Source: CBDAPI01 sp964565865 (lineage in GTDB: Bacteria; Acidobacteriota; UBA6911; RPQK01; CBDAPI01). Taken from it: a stretch of DNA of 64,000 nt. Shown here piece after piece: positions 1 to 8,339 of this stretch. Both the position numbers and the translations under genes were made by a program. How positions within the stretch are numbered: the stretch's first letter is position 1; each line of letters starts with the position of its first letter. Location: contig CAZMGM010000006.1 in assembly GCA_964565865.1 (NCBI GenBank), positions 1-64,000 on the forward strand, given 5' to 3'. Under the pieces are notes generated by a model. It did no database searches, was not told the origin of the DNA, and saw nothing but the letters and a program-made list of their open reading frames with translations.

Positions 1-36
1 AATATTTGCAATCGCGACAATCAAACCCTCAAGAAC

Positions 37-660
37 ATGACCTCTATCTTTGGCGACTTTGATGGCACCATAACCAATCGCGATTCCATTGTATTCCTCA
101 CCGAGTTCTATGGAGGTGGCCGCGGCTATCGATCCACGGCCCTGGCTCGAATCGAGTCCGGGGAATGGAGCGTCCACGAAGCGATTGCACACGAACTGGC
201 CTCGGTTAAGATCTCCTGGGAACAGGCAGTGCCAATCCTCCAATCAGAAATCACGCTAGACCCTTTTTTCGAAGGTTTCGTGTCCTGGTCTCGCCGCCGG
301 TCGCTTCCTCTCCGGGTCGTTAGTTCGGGAATGCGCCCGGTGGTCGAGCTCTTCCTGGGCCATCTGGGACTCGAGATTTATGCTCATCCTGTCAANNNNN
401 NNNNNAAGATCAGCACCGATGGATGGCTCTATCGGACTGATCCGGCAAGTATGAAGGTGACGGTCCTGAAGAAGGAACATGGCAATGCCGGGAGCCTTGT
501 CTACATTGGAGACGGGACCTCCGATGTGTGTGCGATTCCTTATGCTGACCACCTGTTCGCAAAGCGTTACCTAGCGGAGTACTGCGAGAAGAACGGAGTG
601 CCTTATTTCCCTTTTGATGATTTCGAGGATGTGAAGCGGCAGTTGAAGGAGATTCTCTGA
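37..660 (+). CDS. HAD-IB family phosphatase, MtnX-like
   Basis: This 207-residue cytoplasmic protein has the haloacid dehalogenase phosphatase motifs in order: motif I DFDGT (Asp7 nucleophile, Asp9), motif II around Ser96-Ser97 (VVSSG), motif III Lys140 and motif IV GDGTSD (158-163). Length and layout fit the HAD-IB/MtnX group, whose founding member removes phosphate from a methionine-salvage intermediate. No other salvage genes are nearby, so the substrate is open; a phosphoserine-phosphatase-like role is an alternative. Ten Ns interrupt codons 120-123, but the frame is the same on both sides, so the gene is probably intact in the organism. The next gene is convergent. Confidence 0.85.
   Translation: MTSIFGDFDGTITNRDSIVFLTEFYGGGRGYRSTALARIESGEWSVHEAIAHELASVKISWEQAVPILQSEITLDPFFEGFVSWSRRRSLPLRVVSSGMRPVVELFLGHLGLEIYAHPVXXXXKISTDGWLYRTDPASMKVTVLKKEHGNAGSLVYIGDGTSDVCAIPYADHLFAKRYLAEYCEKNGVPYFPFDDFEDVKRQLKEIL
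396..405. other. Assembly gap (10 N) inside the HAD gene
   Basis: There are exactly ten Ns, probably a placeholder of unknown true size. The coding frame is consistent across them, so the missing sequence is likely short or a multiple of three once resolved. Confidence 0.95.
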
Positions 661-684
661 GAAAAACTGGAACCTGGAATCTCT

Positions 685-2565
685 TCAGTACCCTAGTAGG
701 AGCCGGATCCCCCCGTGGACGAGCCGGGGAGTTCCCAGCCTCTCAATGGGCAGGCGCCCGACCGGGTACTCCCGCGCAAAGAGATTCTCGACGCTGATAA
801 AGAGCTCAAGCTGCTCGGCCAGCGGTCTTCGAACCTGGAAATCAAGAACACCATAACCTGCCAGCGGCAGATGATTCAGATCATCTTCATATTGACGGCT
901 TACGAAACGGCCTTCCAGAAGTATCTGGACCGGACCCAGATACTCCAGGCCAGCCACCCCCTGATGATGCGGGACCTGGGGGAACAGCAAGCCGGTCTCA
1001 TCCACCACCGCCTGCGAAAAAAGGTAAGAGGCCCGCAGCGACCAGCGGGAGGTGAGGCGATGGATCAATTCCGCTTCTCCTCCTTTGATCGTGCCGTTGC
1101 CCAAATTACGGCGCTGCCGAAGAATCAGTTCGGGTGACACGGACACAGTGACATTCGAGACCGGATCTTCCAGCCTGTTCCAGAAGCTGTTCAGGCGAAT
1201 CAATAGATCCGGACGAGGATGAAAATCTACGCCACCTTCAAACCCCCACAACCGCTCTTCCATCAGCTTCCCATTGGCCTGGGTGAGAATGTTCCCTGCT
1301 CGGAAAGGACGGTAGAGCTCGTTCAATGTAGGTGCCCGAAATCCCCGGTAGACGGAACTCCGGATGGTGAAATTAGGGGCCGCCCGAAACAGAAGGCCGG
1401 CTCGGGGATTCAGGCTGTTGTGGGTGTCCTGGTTCTGCCACAAATCAAAGCGGGCTCCGAGCAGAGCATCCAGACGGGGGTGCACGGATTTCTGGTGCTG
1501 GACGAAGACTCCTCCCAAGTTCTGTACTTCCCCGTCCCAGCGAGCCTGCCGCCAGTCCACTCCGACCAGAACTTCTTCGCTGGGTCGCCACTCGAAGGAG
1601 CTTCCGAAGCCAGAGGAAGGGAAGTGCTGGTCAGCCGTTTTGAACTCCCGGGACCGATCCGGCAGGACGCGTGAGAAAGTGCTGTTGAGTTCCTGGAACT
1701 GGCTGAATAGACGAAGTCGCCAGTTCGAACCCGCTACTCCACCGTCCAGCAGGACCAACCAGGAGTCGTTTTTCTGAATCTGTGTCCCGTTATTTCTCTT
1801 TTCCTGGAAGAGGTTCACTCCGGCGAAGGCGTTCTTGAATTTGACTTTACCCAAGAAGCTCTGGAACTGGACGTCGGCGGGAGTGTCGACGGCACCACGA
1901 TTCTCCTCGGAAATGATGAAGAATCCCTCGGTGTCGAAGAGGCGCCCCGCAAGCACGTACCCCCAGTCCCCTTTTCTATCAGAGGCCAGGGCGCTGACAT
2001 CGTAGGTCTGTCGATTCCCCAGCTGGCCCAGGATTTCAAATCGGCCATCTTCGGTTGCAAGGGGACGTAGCTGCACCGTGCCTCCCAGAGCAGAACTGCC
2101 ATAGAGCTGGCTGTTCGCGCCCCTCGAGACCTCCACCTGTGAAAGAGCAAGTGTAGGGATGCGGTTCCAGTACACCCAGCCTCCGAATGGGTCGTTGAGA
2201 GGAATGCCGTCGAAGAGAACCAGACTGCGGCTGGTCCCGCTAGGTCCAATTCCTCTCAGGGAGACGCCCTGAGTTGTGGGATGAGAGGAGATACTGCTGG
2301 ACCGCCGGAACAGGCTGAACCCCGGGATCCGGCGCAAATGGTCATCCAGTACGAGCGCCGGCGAACGGCGGAGATCCTGTTTGTCCAGGACGCTGACCAT
2401 TGAGACCGCATCGAGCAGAGGTTGTTCGGTGCGAGCGGCGGTCACAACTACGGTCTCCCGGAGAGCGGGAATCTCTTCAGCTGCCTCCCCGGGGAGGTCC
2501 GGGTCGGAGGGAGGGTTCTGCACTACGGAGTGAAACAACAGTACAAAGACTATGAGATCGAACAA
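685..2565 (-). CDS. TonB-dependent outer-membrane receptor
   Basis: A 626-residue outer-membrane active transporter. It has a short hydrophobic N-terminus, a TonB-box-like ETVVVTA (about 37-43), a plug domain (about 48-165, with the typical LRGIG and LYGSSALGG segments) and a long beta-barrel ending in an aromatic-terminated strand (LLLGY). The end of the protein carries the usual VENLFAREYPVG-type barrel motif. The start is TTG directly after an AAGGGTAGG ribosome-binding sequence; no in-frame ATG lies before the plug. The ligand (siderophore, cobalamin or glycan) cannot be told from the sequence, and no ABC importer or TonB/ExbBD genes are adjacent. It is convergent with the HAD gene. Confidence 0.9.
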   Translation of the reverse strand: MFDLIVFVLLFHSVVQNPPSDPDLPGEAAEEIPALRETVVVTAARTEQPLLDAVSMVSVLDKQDLRRSPALVLDDHLRRIPGFSLFRRSSSISSHPTTQGVSLRGIGPSGTSRSLVLFDGIPLNDPFGGWVYWNRIPTLALSQVEVSRGANSQLYGSSALGGTVQLRPLATEDGRFEILGQLGNRQTYDVSALASDRKGDWGYVLAGRLFDTEGFFIISEENRGAVDTPADVQFQSFLGKVKFKNAFAGVNLFQEKRNNGTQIQKNDSWLVLLDGGVAGSNWRLRLFSQFQELNSTFSRVLPDRSREFKTADQHFPSSGFGSSFEWRPSEEVLVGVDWRQARWDGEVQNLGGVFVQHQKSVHPRLDALLGARFDLWQNQDTHNSLNPRAGLLFRAAPNFTIRSSVYRGFRAPTLNELYRPFRAGNILTQANGKLMEERLWGFEGGVDFHPRPDLLIRLNSFWNRLEDPVSNVTVSVSPELILRQRRNLGNGTIKGGEAELIHRLTSRWSLRASYLFSQAVVDETGLLFPQVPHHQGVAGLEYLGPVQILLEGRFVSRQYEDDLNHLPLAGYGVLDFQVRRPLAEQLELFISVENLFAREYPVGRLPIERLGTPRLVHGGIRLLLGY

Positions 2566-2623
2566 ACCTACCCTTGATTGTATGCCATTCCGATTCCGGG
2601 CCCTTATTGAGTGTTGCCATATT

Positions 2624-2643
2624 CCCCCGGCTTCTGCCGGGGG
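2624..2643 (-). terminator. Perfect GC hairpin between two minus-strand genes
   Basis: CCCCCGGC (2624-2631), a 4-nt loop, then GCCGGGGG (2636-2643). It sits just after the stop of the 206-residue gene and before the TonB receptor. No T tract follows, so a factor-independent terminator is not certain; it could be an mRNA-stabilising hairpin or a REP-like element. Confidence 0.45.
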
Positions 2644-2679
2644 CTCTGGTTTCCGGGTTCACCCAGTAACGAGTAACCA

Positions 2680-3300
2680 TCAAGTGTTGATAGTCAAGCG
2701 TTGGAGAAGAATATCGATCTTGCACTGGGGGAATTTCAGTGTTACCGCAAACCGATCCCGCGGGTCTGCCTCCGGGTAGGAGAAGGAGCCGCTTTCTTCA
2801 GCAATTCCGTGAAGCAGTTCAGAGGCGGCTTGCTCGAAGAGAACGCGAGTGTTTTTCCGGTTGGGCGCCCGCAAGCGATCGTTGGAAAAGACGAGAATCT
2901 CGTTGGTCTCGAATTCCAGGCTCTCTCCAAAGCGGTCGGTTTGCAAGAGCAGCCGGCAGGCCTTCAGGAGTGTCTCCAGGCAGGTTCGTAGGTAAGACTC
3001 GGCAGCGCCCTCCATGGGCTGTTTTCGGTAGTAGACCAGCCCTGGTCGCCCCTCCCCTAAATCGAGGCTGAAGTTCCCTTGGTGGCCGACCAGCAGGATA
3101 CCGGGGCCGTTATGGACATGGCGGTAATCATGGACATCGATGAGCAGGTGATCCGGGATCGGCTGGTCCTGAATCCACTGGTTGAACACTGCGATGAAAT
3201 CTCCGAAATCCAACCCGTCTGACGGGCGCAGAAAGAGCTTGGCGCCCAGTTTATGAATCTGGAGTCTCCGGTCCCGGCTTTGCTCTGTCATCTTATTCAA
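2680..3300 (-). CDS. Conserved-type protein of unknown function next to sulfite reductase
   Basis: 206 residues, soluble, no signal peptide and no recognised domain. It starts 10 nt after the nitrite/sulfite reductase stop and so is very probably co-transcribed with it. The sequence is rich in charged residues, has an aromatic/His-rich stretch (DVHDYRHVHNG, about 56-66) and a C-terminal helical half. I do not recognise the family; DUF934-type partners of sulfite reductase were considered, but the sequence does not obviously match. Its position suggests a role in maturation or electron supply of the reductase, which is inference only. Confidence 0.7.
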   Translation of the reverse strand: MNKMTEQSRDRRLQIHKLGAKLFLRPSDGLDFGDFIAVFNQWIQDQPIPDHLLIDVHDYRHVHNGPGILLVGHQGNFSLDLGEGRPGLVYYRKQPMEGAAESYLRTCLETLLKACRLLLQTDRFGESLEFETNEILVFSNDRLRAPNRKNTRVLFEQAASELLHGIAEESGSFSYPEADPRDRFAVTLKFPQCKIDILLQRLTINT

Positions 3301-3310
3301 GTGTGACCTG

Positions 3311-5557
3311 CTAATCTTCCAGTTTCATTTCCTGGATACGGCCCCGGCAGGCATAGGCGGCCTCGATGAAGAGCTGAGATTCTCCTACCAGCCGTTGCAC
3401 CCGATCACTTGTAACACTTTCCCCGTTCGTTCCGTGCCGGCTGAACAGGTAGTCGGCGAACTTGGATCCGGCATATTTGTCGTGAAAGAGCCGGGTATCG
3501 TGAAAGAGCCTCCTGAATTCGGTGACGATGGCGTCGGGCTGCTGGGGGGCCGTTACGGTTTCCATCTTGATCAGGCCCTTGGCAGCCTCCAGCATAGCCT
3601 GATAGGCCATCCGGTCGGCTTCCGGAAGTTCCCGATCGTCAAATTTGATTTGGGCCTCGAAAACCAGTTGCTCGGCAGCCGCCAACTCAAAGTCACCCAG
3701 GGCAACGACCTCTCCTGCGCACTCGCCGGTCCCCAAATCTCCGATCGAGAACTCGCGGGGATCACCCCAGTCCGAATAATACTCCGGAGCCTCTTCGTAG
3801 GCCGGAAGCTTCAGGAGGTCCGCAACCTGGTTTCGGAGGCTCTTCTTCCCAACGCGGTCAACGAAATCCTGAAAGCTCTCCTCCACGTCACGCTCCTGAA
3901 CAAAGAACTCAGTGAGCCTGTCCAGTGCTCCAGGAACGGCCTTGGCGGGGACGGACCCGATCCCCAGACCATAGGATCCAGCGTTCTGGGTCCAGCGTCC
4001 GCCCAGGATGATCTGAAAGTGAGGGACCTTGCGCCCACCCACGCTGCGGCTGCCTCCAAAGAATCCAATGTCGGCAACATGGTGTTGCCCGCAGGAATTG
4101 AAGCAACCGCTGATCTTGATGTGAAGGTTTCTGACGGCGTCTTCCCGGTCGTCGAATCCGGCTGTCAAATGACGGGTTAGTTCTGCGGCCAGGCCCCTAG
4201 ATGAGGCGATCCCCAGCTTGCACGTGTCGGTGCCGGGACAGGCTGTGATGTCCGTGATCTTTCCAGCACCCGGCAGACCCAGTCCGACCGCATCCAGTTC
4301 CCTGTATAGGTAGGGCAGATGACTTTGTGCCACCCAGCGAAATACGATGTTCTGTTCCACCGTTGTACGCACCGACTCGCCTGCGACCTCTCTCGCCAGG
4401 TCGGATAGTCGGCGCGTCTGGTCGGCGCTGATATCGCCCAGGGGTAGCACTACCGTTACGGTGGCGAAACCTGCTTGGCGCTGCTCATAAACGTTGCTGG
4501 CATACCACCTGGCAAAGTTCTCCGATCGGTCCCCATTCCCGTTTGTTGTTGCTCGGAGGTGGTGGAGTTCCCTTGGGACCTCCTCCAGATAGGACGTCCA
4601 CCTGGGATCTTCGGGCAATTTCGCCCGCTCTTCCAGGACCAGTCGTCGGAATTCATCAATTCCAAGCCTGGCGACCAGAAACTTGATGCGAGCTCGAGAG
4701 CGAAACTTCTTTTCCCCGTGGCGAGCAAAGACCCGGGAGATGGCCTGGGCGGTGGGGAGAATCTCCTCGACCGGCAGGAAAGGGTCGAAGAGCTGGGCCT
4801 GATGGGGAACCGCTCCCAGTCCCCCGCCCACGTAGAGCCGGAAGCCTCGCTGGACCTCTCCGTCGACGACACGAGTGGCCGCGATGGCACCCATGTCGTG
4901 CATCATGACCAGTCCACACGCATCAGCCTCACAGCCGGAAAAAGCGACCTTGAATTTTCTACCGAAGTCCTGAGCGTCTGGATGCCCCAGCAGAAAACGA
5001 GCACAAGCCCGTGCATAGGGGGTGACATCGAAGACTTCCTCCCGGCAGACGCCGGCCAGCGGGCAGGCCGTGACGTTACGAACCGAGTTGCCGCAGGCCT
5101 CGCGAGTGGTGATACCGGCGGCCGCCAGGCGCCGCATTAGATCTGGTGTGTCGTCAATGTGAACGAAGTGCAGCTGGAAGTCTTGTCGTGTGGTCACATG
5201 AAGAATGCTGTCTGCGTATTCTTCACTGACGTCGGCGAGGACCTCCAGCTGGTGGGGTGTCACGCCTCCGTAAGGAATCTTGATGCGTTGCATGCCGGGG
5301 GCGTCCCACAGGGTCTCCGGACCCTTGGCGGTCTCCCCGCTGGGATAGGAAAGGTGCTGGACCCTGACTCCGTCGTGTCGCTCTCCGTTGTCGTAGCGTT
5401 GGCCGTAGATGCCCCGGCGGAGTCGCGTTTCCGCGAAAAGCTTCTCGTCGAGTTTGCCCTGCCGTCTCAGTTCCATCTGAACTTCGAAGACATCGATCTC
5501 TCTCGATAGAGCCGGATCGGTCTCGTCTTTTAGCTGCTGTTTCCAGGTCATAGTCAT
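3311..5557 (-). CDS. Siroheme nitrite/sulfite reductase with C-terminal helical extension
   Basis: 748 residues with the pseudo-twofold architecture of ferredoxin-type nitrite/sulfite reductases: two ferredoxin-like half-domains (about 85-145 and 360-425), each followed by a siroheme/[4Fe-4S] domain. The canonical cluster ligands are in the second half: Cys440-x5-Cys446 and Cys485-x3-Cys489. The first half also has a C-x5-C pair (165/171) and Cys209/Cys214, an arrangement that could hold a second cluster or be structural. Residues about 620-748 form an added helical domain resembling HEPN folds (tentative). It reduces sulfite to sulfide or nitrite to ammonia in the cytoplasm; which one cannot be decided here. 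ATG is preceded by GAGGAAAG. A terminator lies about 40 nt upstream (see leader). Confidence 0.9.
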   Translation of the reverse strand: MTMTWKQQLKDETDPALSREIDVFEVQMELRRQGKLDEKLFAETRLRRGIYGQRYDNGERHDGVRVQHLSYPSGETAKGPETLWDAPGMQRIKIPYGGVTPHQLEVLADVSEEYADSILHVTTRQDFQLHFVHIDDTPDLMRRLAAAGITTREACGNSVRNVTACPLAGVCREEVFDVTPYARACARFLLGHPDAQDFGRKFKVAFSGCEADACGLVMMHDMGAIAATRVVDGEVQRGFRLYVGGGLGAVPHQAQLFDPFLPVEEILPTAQAISRVFARHGEKKFRSRARIKFLVARLGIDEFRRLVLEERAKLPEDPRWTSYLEEVPRELHHLRATTNGNGDRSENFARWYASNVYEQRQAGFATVTVVLPLGDISADQTRRLSDLAREVAGESVRTTVEQNIVFRWVAQSHLPYLYRELDAVGLGLPGAGKITDITACPGTDTCKLGIASSRGLAAELTRHLTAGFDDREDAVRNLHIKISGCFNSCGQHHVADIGFFGGSRSVGGRKVPHFQIILGGRWTQNAGSYGLGIGSVPAKAVPGALDRLTEFFVQERDVEESFQDFVDRVGKKSLRNQVADLLKLPAYEEAPEYYSDWGDPREFSIGDLGTGECAGEVVALGDFELAAAEQLVFEAQIKFDDRELPEADRMAYQAMLEAAKGLIKMETVTAPQQPDAIVTEFRRLFHDTRLFHDKYAGSKFADYLFSRHGTNGESVTSDRVQRLVGESQLFIEAAYACRGRIQEMKLED

Positions 5558-5596
5558 TGAGCTTTCCTCGCAGAGCCGTATTCTCTACTTCGGACC

Positions 5597-5627
5597 AAAA
5601 AAAAGCCTGCAGGTGGGTCCTGCAGGC
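5597..5627 (-). terminator. Intrinsic terminator in the leader of the nitrite/sulfite reductase
   Basis: On the minus strand, GCCTGCAGG (5627-5619), loop ACCCA, CCTGCAGGC (5613-5605), then eight Ts (5604-5597). It is a textbook Rho-independent terminator with a 9-bp perfect stem. Only about 40 nt separate the T tract from the reductase ATG, which leaves no room for a separate promoter plus RBS, so it probably acts as an attenuator. Confidence 0.85.
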
Positions 5628-5821
5628 GTGCTGGGCTACTCAGCTGTGCTTCGAATCAAATAAAGCCGCCTCCAGGATGGATCCTGGTGCCTGTTCTGAT
5701 TTCCATACACTTGCAGGACCCAGCCTTCCTTGCTGCCTGGGAGGGGCCATTTGTGAAGCTGAAATCAGCTCGAAACATACACTCAATTTAAGGGTTTTAG
5801 CCCTTTCTTGTCAAGGCTGGG
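5597..5821 (-). promoter_or_regulatory. Candidate riboswitch/attenuation leader of the nitrite/sulfite reductase
   Basis: Besides the terminator, the leader holds TGGGTCCTGCA (5722-5712), an 11-nt perfect complement of terminator arm plus loop (5624-5614): a clear antiterminator. The same leader arm overlaps AAGGCTGGG (5727-5719), which can pair with CCCAGCCTT (5821-5813) as a closing P1 stem. Inside P1 are hairpins at 5790-5805 (AAGGG/CCCTT) and 5757-5770 (AGCTGA/TCAGCT); another (CCAGGAT/ATCCTGG, 5672-5687) lies between antiterminator and terminator. P1, antiterminator and terminator are mutually exclusive, which is riboswitch logic. The 5' P1 arm overlaps the BON stop codon, so transcription must begin within or before that gene. 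No known class (SAM-I, SAH, cobalamin, T-box, Moco) could be matched by eye. Confidence 0.6.
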
Positions 5822-6278
5822 AGCCTATAACGACCAGCCACGAGGAGTCGAGACTTCTGTGGCCTCTGGCCTTCTCCAGCACATTCAGGATCTCACGCCG
5901 TTTTTCAACATCGTCGACCTTGCCGCGGGCCTCTATTGTATCGTCAGTCACCGAGAGACTGATGCCGGAAGCCAAGCCCCTGGCAGCCAGGATGCCGAGA
6001 ATTGTGGACGAAAAAGTGTCGTTTGCCAGGGGAGGGACTTCCTGAGGGGGCTGCCGTTTTGATCCCTGAGGCACTCTCTCCTGCTTGGCGTTACGCCTGT
6101 GCGAGGAGAAGGTCGAGTCCTCACTGGAATCCCGAGCCGGGAGGGCCGCGGCCGGAGGCCTTCGTTTTGGGGTCGGGCCAAAGAGTCCCCGCACGCGGGG
6201 ATCCTGATACTGCCGATAACCAAACCAGACCAGACCTCCAACAATCAGAAGTCCGAGCAACCAGTGTAGCCAGCGCAT
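5811..6278 (-). CDS. Membrane-anchored BON-domain protein
   Basis: About 155 residues: one N-terminal membrane segment (LLGLLIVGGLVWFGY), a basic Pro/Ser-rich low-complexity linker, and a C-terminal region (about 85-155) with the alternation of a BON (OsmY/phospholipid-binding-like) domain: an ISLSVTDDTIEARGKV strand pair followed by a helix (EKRREILNVLEKA). Such proteins are usually periplasmic and membrane-associated. ATG at 6278 is chosen; two in-frame GTG codons precede it. Its stop codon overlaps the 5' arm of the leader stem of the downstream reductase, so both may share transcription. Confidence 0.65.
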   Translation of the reverse strand: MRWLHWLLGLLIVGGLVWFGYRQYQDPRVRGLFGPTPKRRPPAAALPARDSSEDSTFSSHRRNAKQERVPQGSKRQPPQEVPPLANDTFSSTILGILAARGLASGISLSVTDDTIEARGKVDDVEKRREILNVLEKARGHRSLDSSWLVVIGSQP

Positions 6279-6284
6279 CACCAC

Positions 6285-6785
6285 AGCTTAGCAGATTGAG
6301 GGAAAAGGGAGACAAGCTACTTTTTGCCACTTTCGAGCTAGTATCCTATCTAGAAGATCCGGCCTCTTGATGGGCAGTTTCCAGTGTGGTGGACATTTTC
6401 CAGAGCGGCCATTGACGGTGGGGACGCGGGCCTGGAGCGAAGCCCACATAGCGTCCTGCTGGCAAACGACATTGCTGGGTACAGGGCCCTCCGGGCATTC
6501 GCCCAGGCGCCCAGCTCTACACAATCGCCTGTGTTTCGAGGTCCAAAATCAGCAAAAGACCTGCATTCCGGAAGCTAAGCAGTAGGTTGCTGGCGTGAAA
6601 GCGCGAGTCTGTTTTGTTCGGGGGAGTCTCGGGTAGTTCCTCAATAGAGTTAAGGTGCTGATTGGTCTCGACGCTCGGTTTCGTGGTCCAATGCCCACGG
6701 CTTCTCTCTTTAGGCCGCTCCGCGGCCTGAAATCCACCCCACAAAGGGCCCGAACAAGAATGTTCGGGCGCCCGTCAAGGCCTCC
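6285..6785. other. Intergenic region without a recognisable gene
   Basis: About 500 nt between divergent-side BON and convergent transporter genes. Short open frames exist on both strands but none resembles a protein family. It holds a short GC palindrome, GGCCGC/GCGGCC (6713-6727), and the terminator-like hairpin at 6748-6769. Confidence 0.6.
6748..6769 (-). terminator. Terminator-like hairpin after the osmoprotectant transporter
   Basis: GCCCGAACA (6748-6756), loop AGAA, TGTTCGGGC (6761-6769): a perfect 9-bp stem, 17 nt past the stop of the minus-strand transporter gene. On that strand it is followed by CCTTTG, only a weak T tract. Confidence 0.55.
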
Positions 6786-8339
6786 TTATGAATACGAGAA
6801 ATCTTTGCGCAGGCCCCGTGGGATGAGAATCCGATCGAGCCATTCGAAGAGGGCGTGAATGAGCAGAGCCATCACCGCCGCCGGCACTGCACCGGCCAGT
6901 GTTATCGACATGTCGTCAAGAGCCAGCCCGCGTACGATCAAAGTTCCGTAGCCTCCGCCTCCAATGAAGGCCGCCAACGTAGCCGTTCCTACGGTGAGAA
7001 CAGCAGAAGTCTTGATACCCGCCAGAATGTTGAGCGAGGAAAGCGGCAATTCGATGCGCAGGAGTTTCTGCCATCGATTCAGGCCCAGCACGCCGGCAAT
7101 TTCCAGCAATTGCCGATCCAGACTGATCATTCCTGTGTAAGTGTTCCGCACGATGGGCAAGAGTGCATACAGGAAGAGCGCCACGAGCGAAGGCATCTTC
7201 CCGATTCCAAAAAGAGGAATCATGAAGCAAAGCAGGGCCAGTGAAGGAATGGTCTGGAGAATCCCCACTGACAAGAGCTCGATTTGGCCAAGCTTCTTGA
7301 AACGGGCGGCAACCAGACCGAGCGGGATACCCACGAGCGTGGCCAGGGCCAGTGACAGGCCCACCAGATACAGATGGTCCAGGGTCAGGTCGAAGACTTC
7401 GTTCCAGACCACGCTGGCGCGGCGCTCGGACGGAAGTTCGTTGGTCAGGAAGAAGGCACTCACCTGGTCCAGACTCATGCCCTCGAGGTCAGCCAGGGCA
7501 TTCAGACGATACATTTGTCTGTCGTCGATCTGATGGACGAGCCCCTTCTGTATTCTTCCCCACAGGGCGGGCAGGCGCTCTATGAAGTCTTCGCGCACGA
7601 GCATGACGGCTTCGTAGTCGGGAAAGAATTCGAGATCGTCCTGGAGAATACGCAAGCCGAGCTTTTCCAGCTTCCCGTCCGTGGAATAAATGTCGATGAC
7701 ATCAACCTTGTCCAGGAAAAGTGCCTCATAGCTCAGGGAATGTTCGATCATACGGACTTCGGCAAGACGCAGATCGTAGTGCTCCTTCAGCCCGGGCCAG
7801 CCATCATCTCGATCCGTAAACCCCGAGCTGAAGGCGGCCCTCATGTCCGGGTGCCCTCGCAGGTCGCTGATAGTTTTCAGATCCTTGCTCTGAGCCAGTT
7901 CTTCTCGCACCGCAAGTGCATAGGTGTTGTTGAAACCAATCGAATCGCTGATGGTAAGGCCGGTCCCCCGGAGGCGTTGTCGGACATCGGCCACATTCTC
8001 GGCTGAGGGGTCTTTGAGAATGGCCAGGCTCAGTGTACCCGTGTATTCGGGGTAAAGGTCGATGGCACCGCTGGCCACCGCTCGATGGGTTATCCCGGTT
8101 CCGCCCAGACCCAGTCTCCTCTCGACCGTTGCCTCTCCGCTGTTTTCGATGATCTGGGCAATAATCTCTGCCAGAATAAAGCTCTCGGTGAAGGATTTGG
8201 AGCCAACTCGAACTACGGGCTTTTCAGACGATTCCCCGCAGCGCAAGGATCCAACCAGAATCAGCAGAACCAGGAAAGCCCCGCCCGTATTGACTAGCAC
8301 GCTCGCTGCAGGGCTCGTGGATTGGCGCAGCTGATTCAA
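6786..8339 (-). CDS. Osmoprotectant (glycine betaine/choline) ABC transporter, fused substrate-binding protein and permease
   Basis: 517 residues. After an N-terminal hydrophobic anchor (about 16-32), residues 40-300 are an OpuAC/OsmF-type binding protein (GSKSFTESFILAE, LYPEYTGT, aromatic cage region). Residues about 312-517 form an OpuAB/BetP-type inner-membrane permease with several helices and the EAA coupling loop (EIAGVLGLNRWQKLLRIELP, 413-432). The family takes up compatible solutes during osmotic stress. The order here is binding protein then permease, the reverse of lactococcal OpuABC. It overlaps the ATPase gene by 4 nt (ATGA), so translation is coupled. The anchor contains no perfect lipobox (SLRC), so a lipoprotein is unlikely. 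Confidence 0.9.
   Translation of the reverse strand: MNQLRQSTSPAASVLVNTGGAFLVLLILVGSLRCGESSEKPVVRVGSKSFTESFILAEIIAQIIENSGEATVERRLGLGGTGITHRAVASGAIDLYPEYTGTLSLAILKDPSAENVADVRQRLRGTGLTISDSIGFNNTYALAVREELAQSKDLKTISDLRGHPDMRAAFSSGFTDRDDGWPGLKEHYDLRLAEVRMIEHSLSYEALFLDKVDVIDIYSTDGKLEKLGLRILQDDLEFFPDYEAVMLVREDFIERLPALWGRIQKGLVHQIDDRQMYRLNALADLEGMSLDQVSAFFLTNELPSERRASVVWNEVFDLTLDHLYLVGLSLALATLVGIPLGLVAARFKKLGQIELLSVGILQTIPSLALLCFMIPLFGIGKMPSLVALFLYALLPIVRNTYTGMISLDRQLLEIAGVLGLNRWQKLLRIELPLSSLNILAGIKTSAVLTVGTATLAAFIGGGGYGTLIVRGLALDDMSITLAGAVPAAVMALLIHALFEWLDRILIPRGLRKDFSYS

Noticed and set aside
3395..5140. Long plus-strand frames opposite the nitrite/sulfite reductase
   Set aside because: Shadows caused by GC-rich coding sequence; no recognised domain.
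5597..5821. SAM-I, SAH, cobalamin, Moco or T-box identity for the reductase leader
   Set aside because: None of the hallmark words (for example the S-box core, GCCACTG B12 box or the T-box antiterminator core) could be found by eye, so it is left unclassified.
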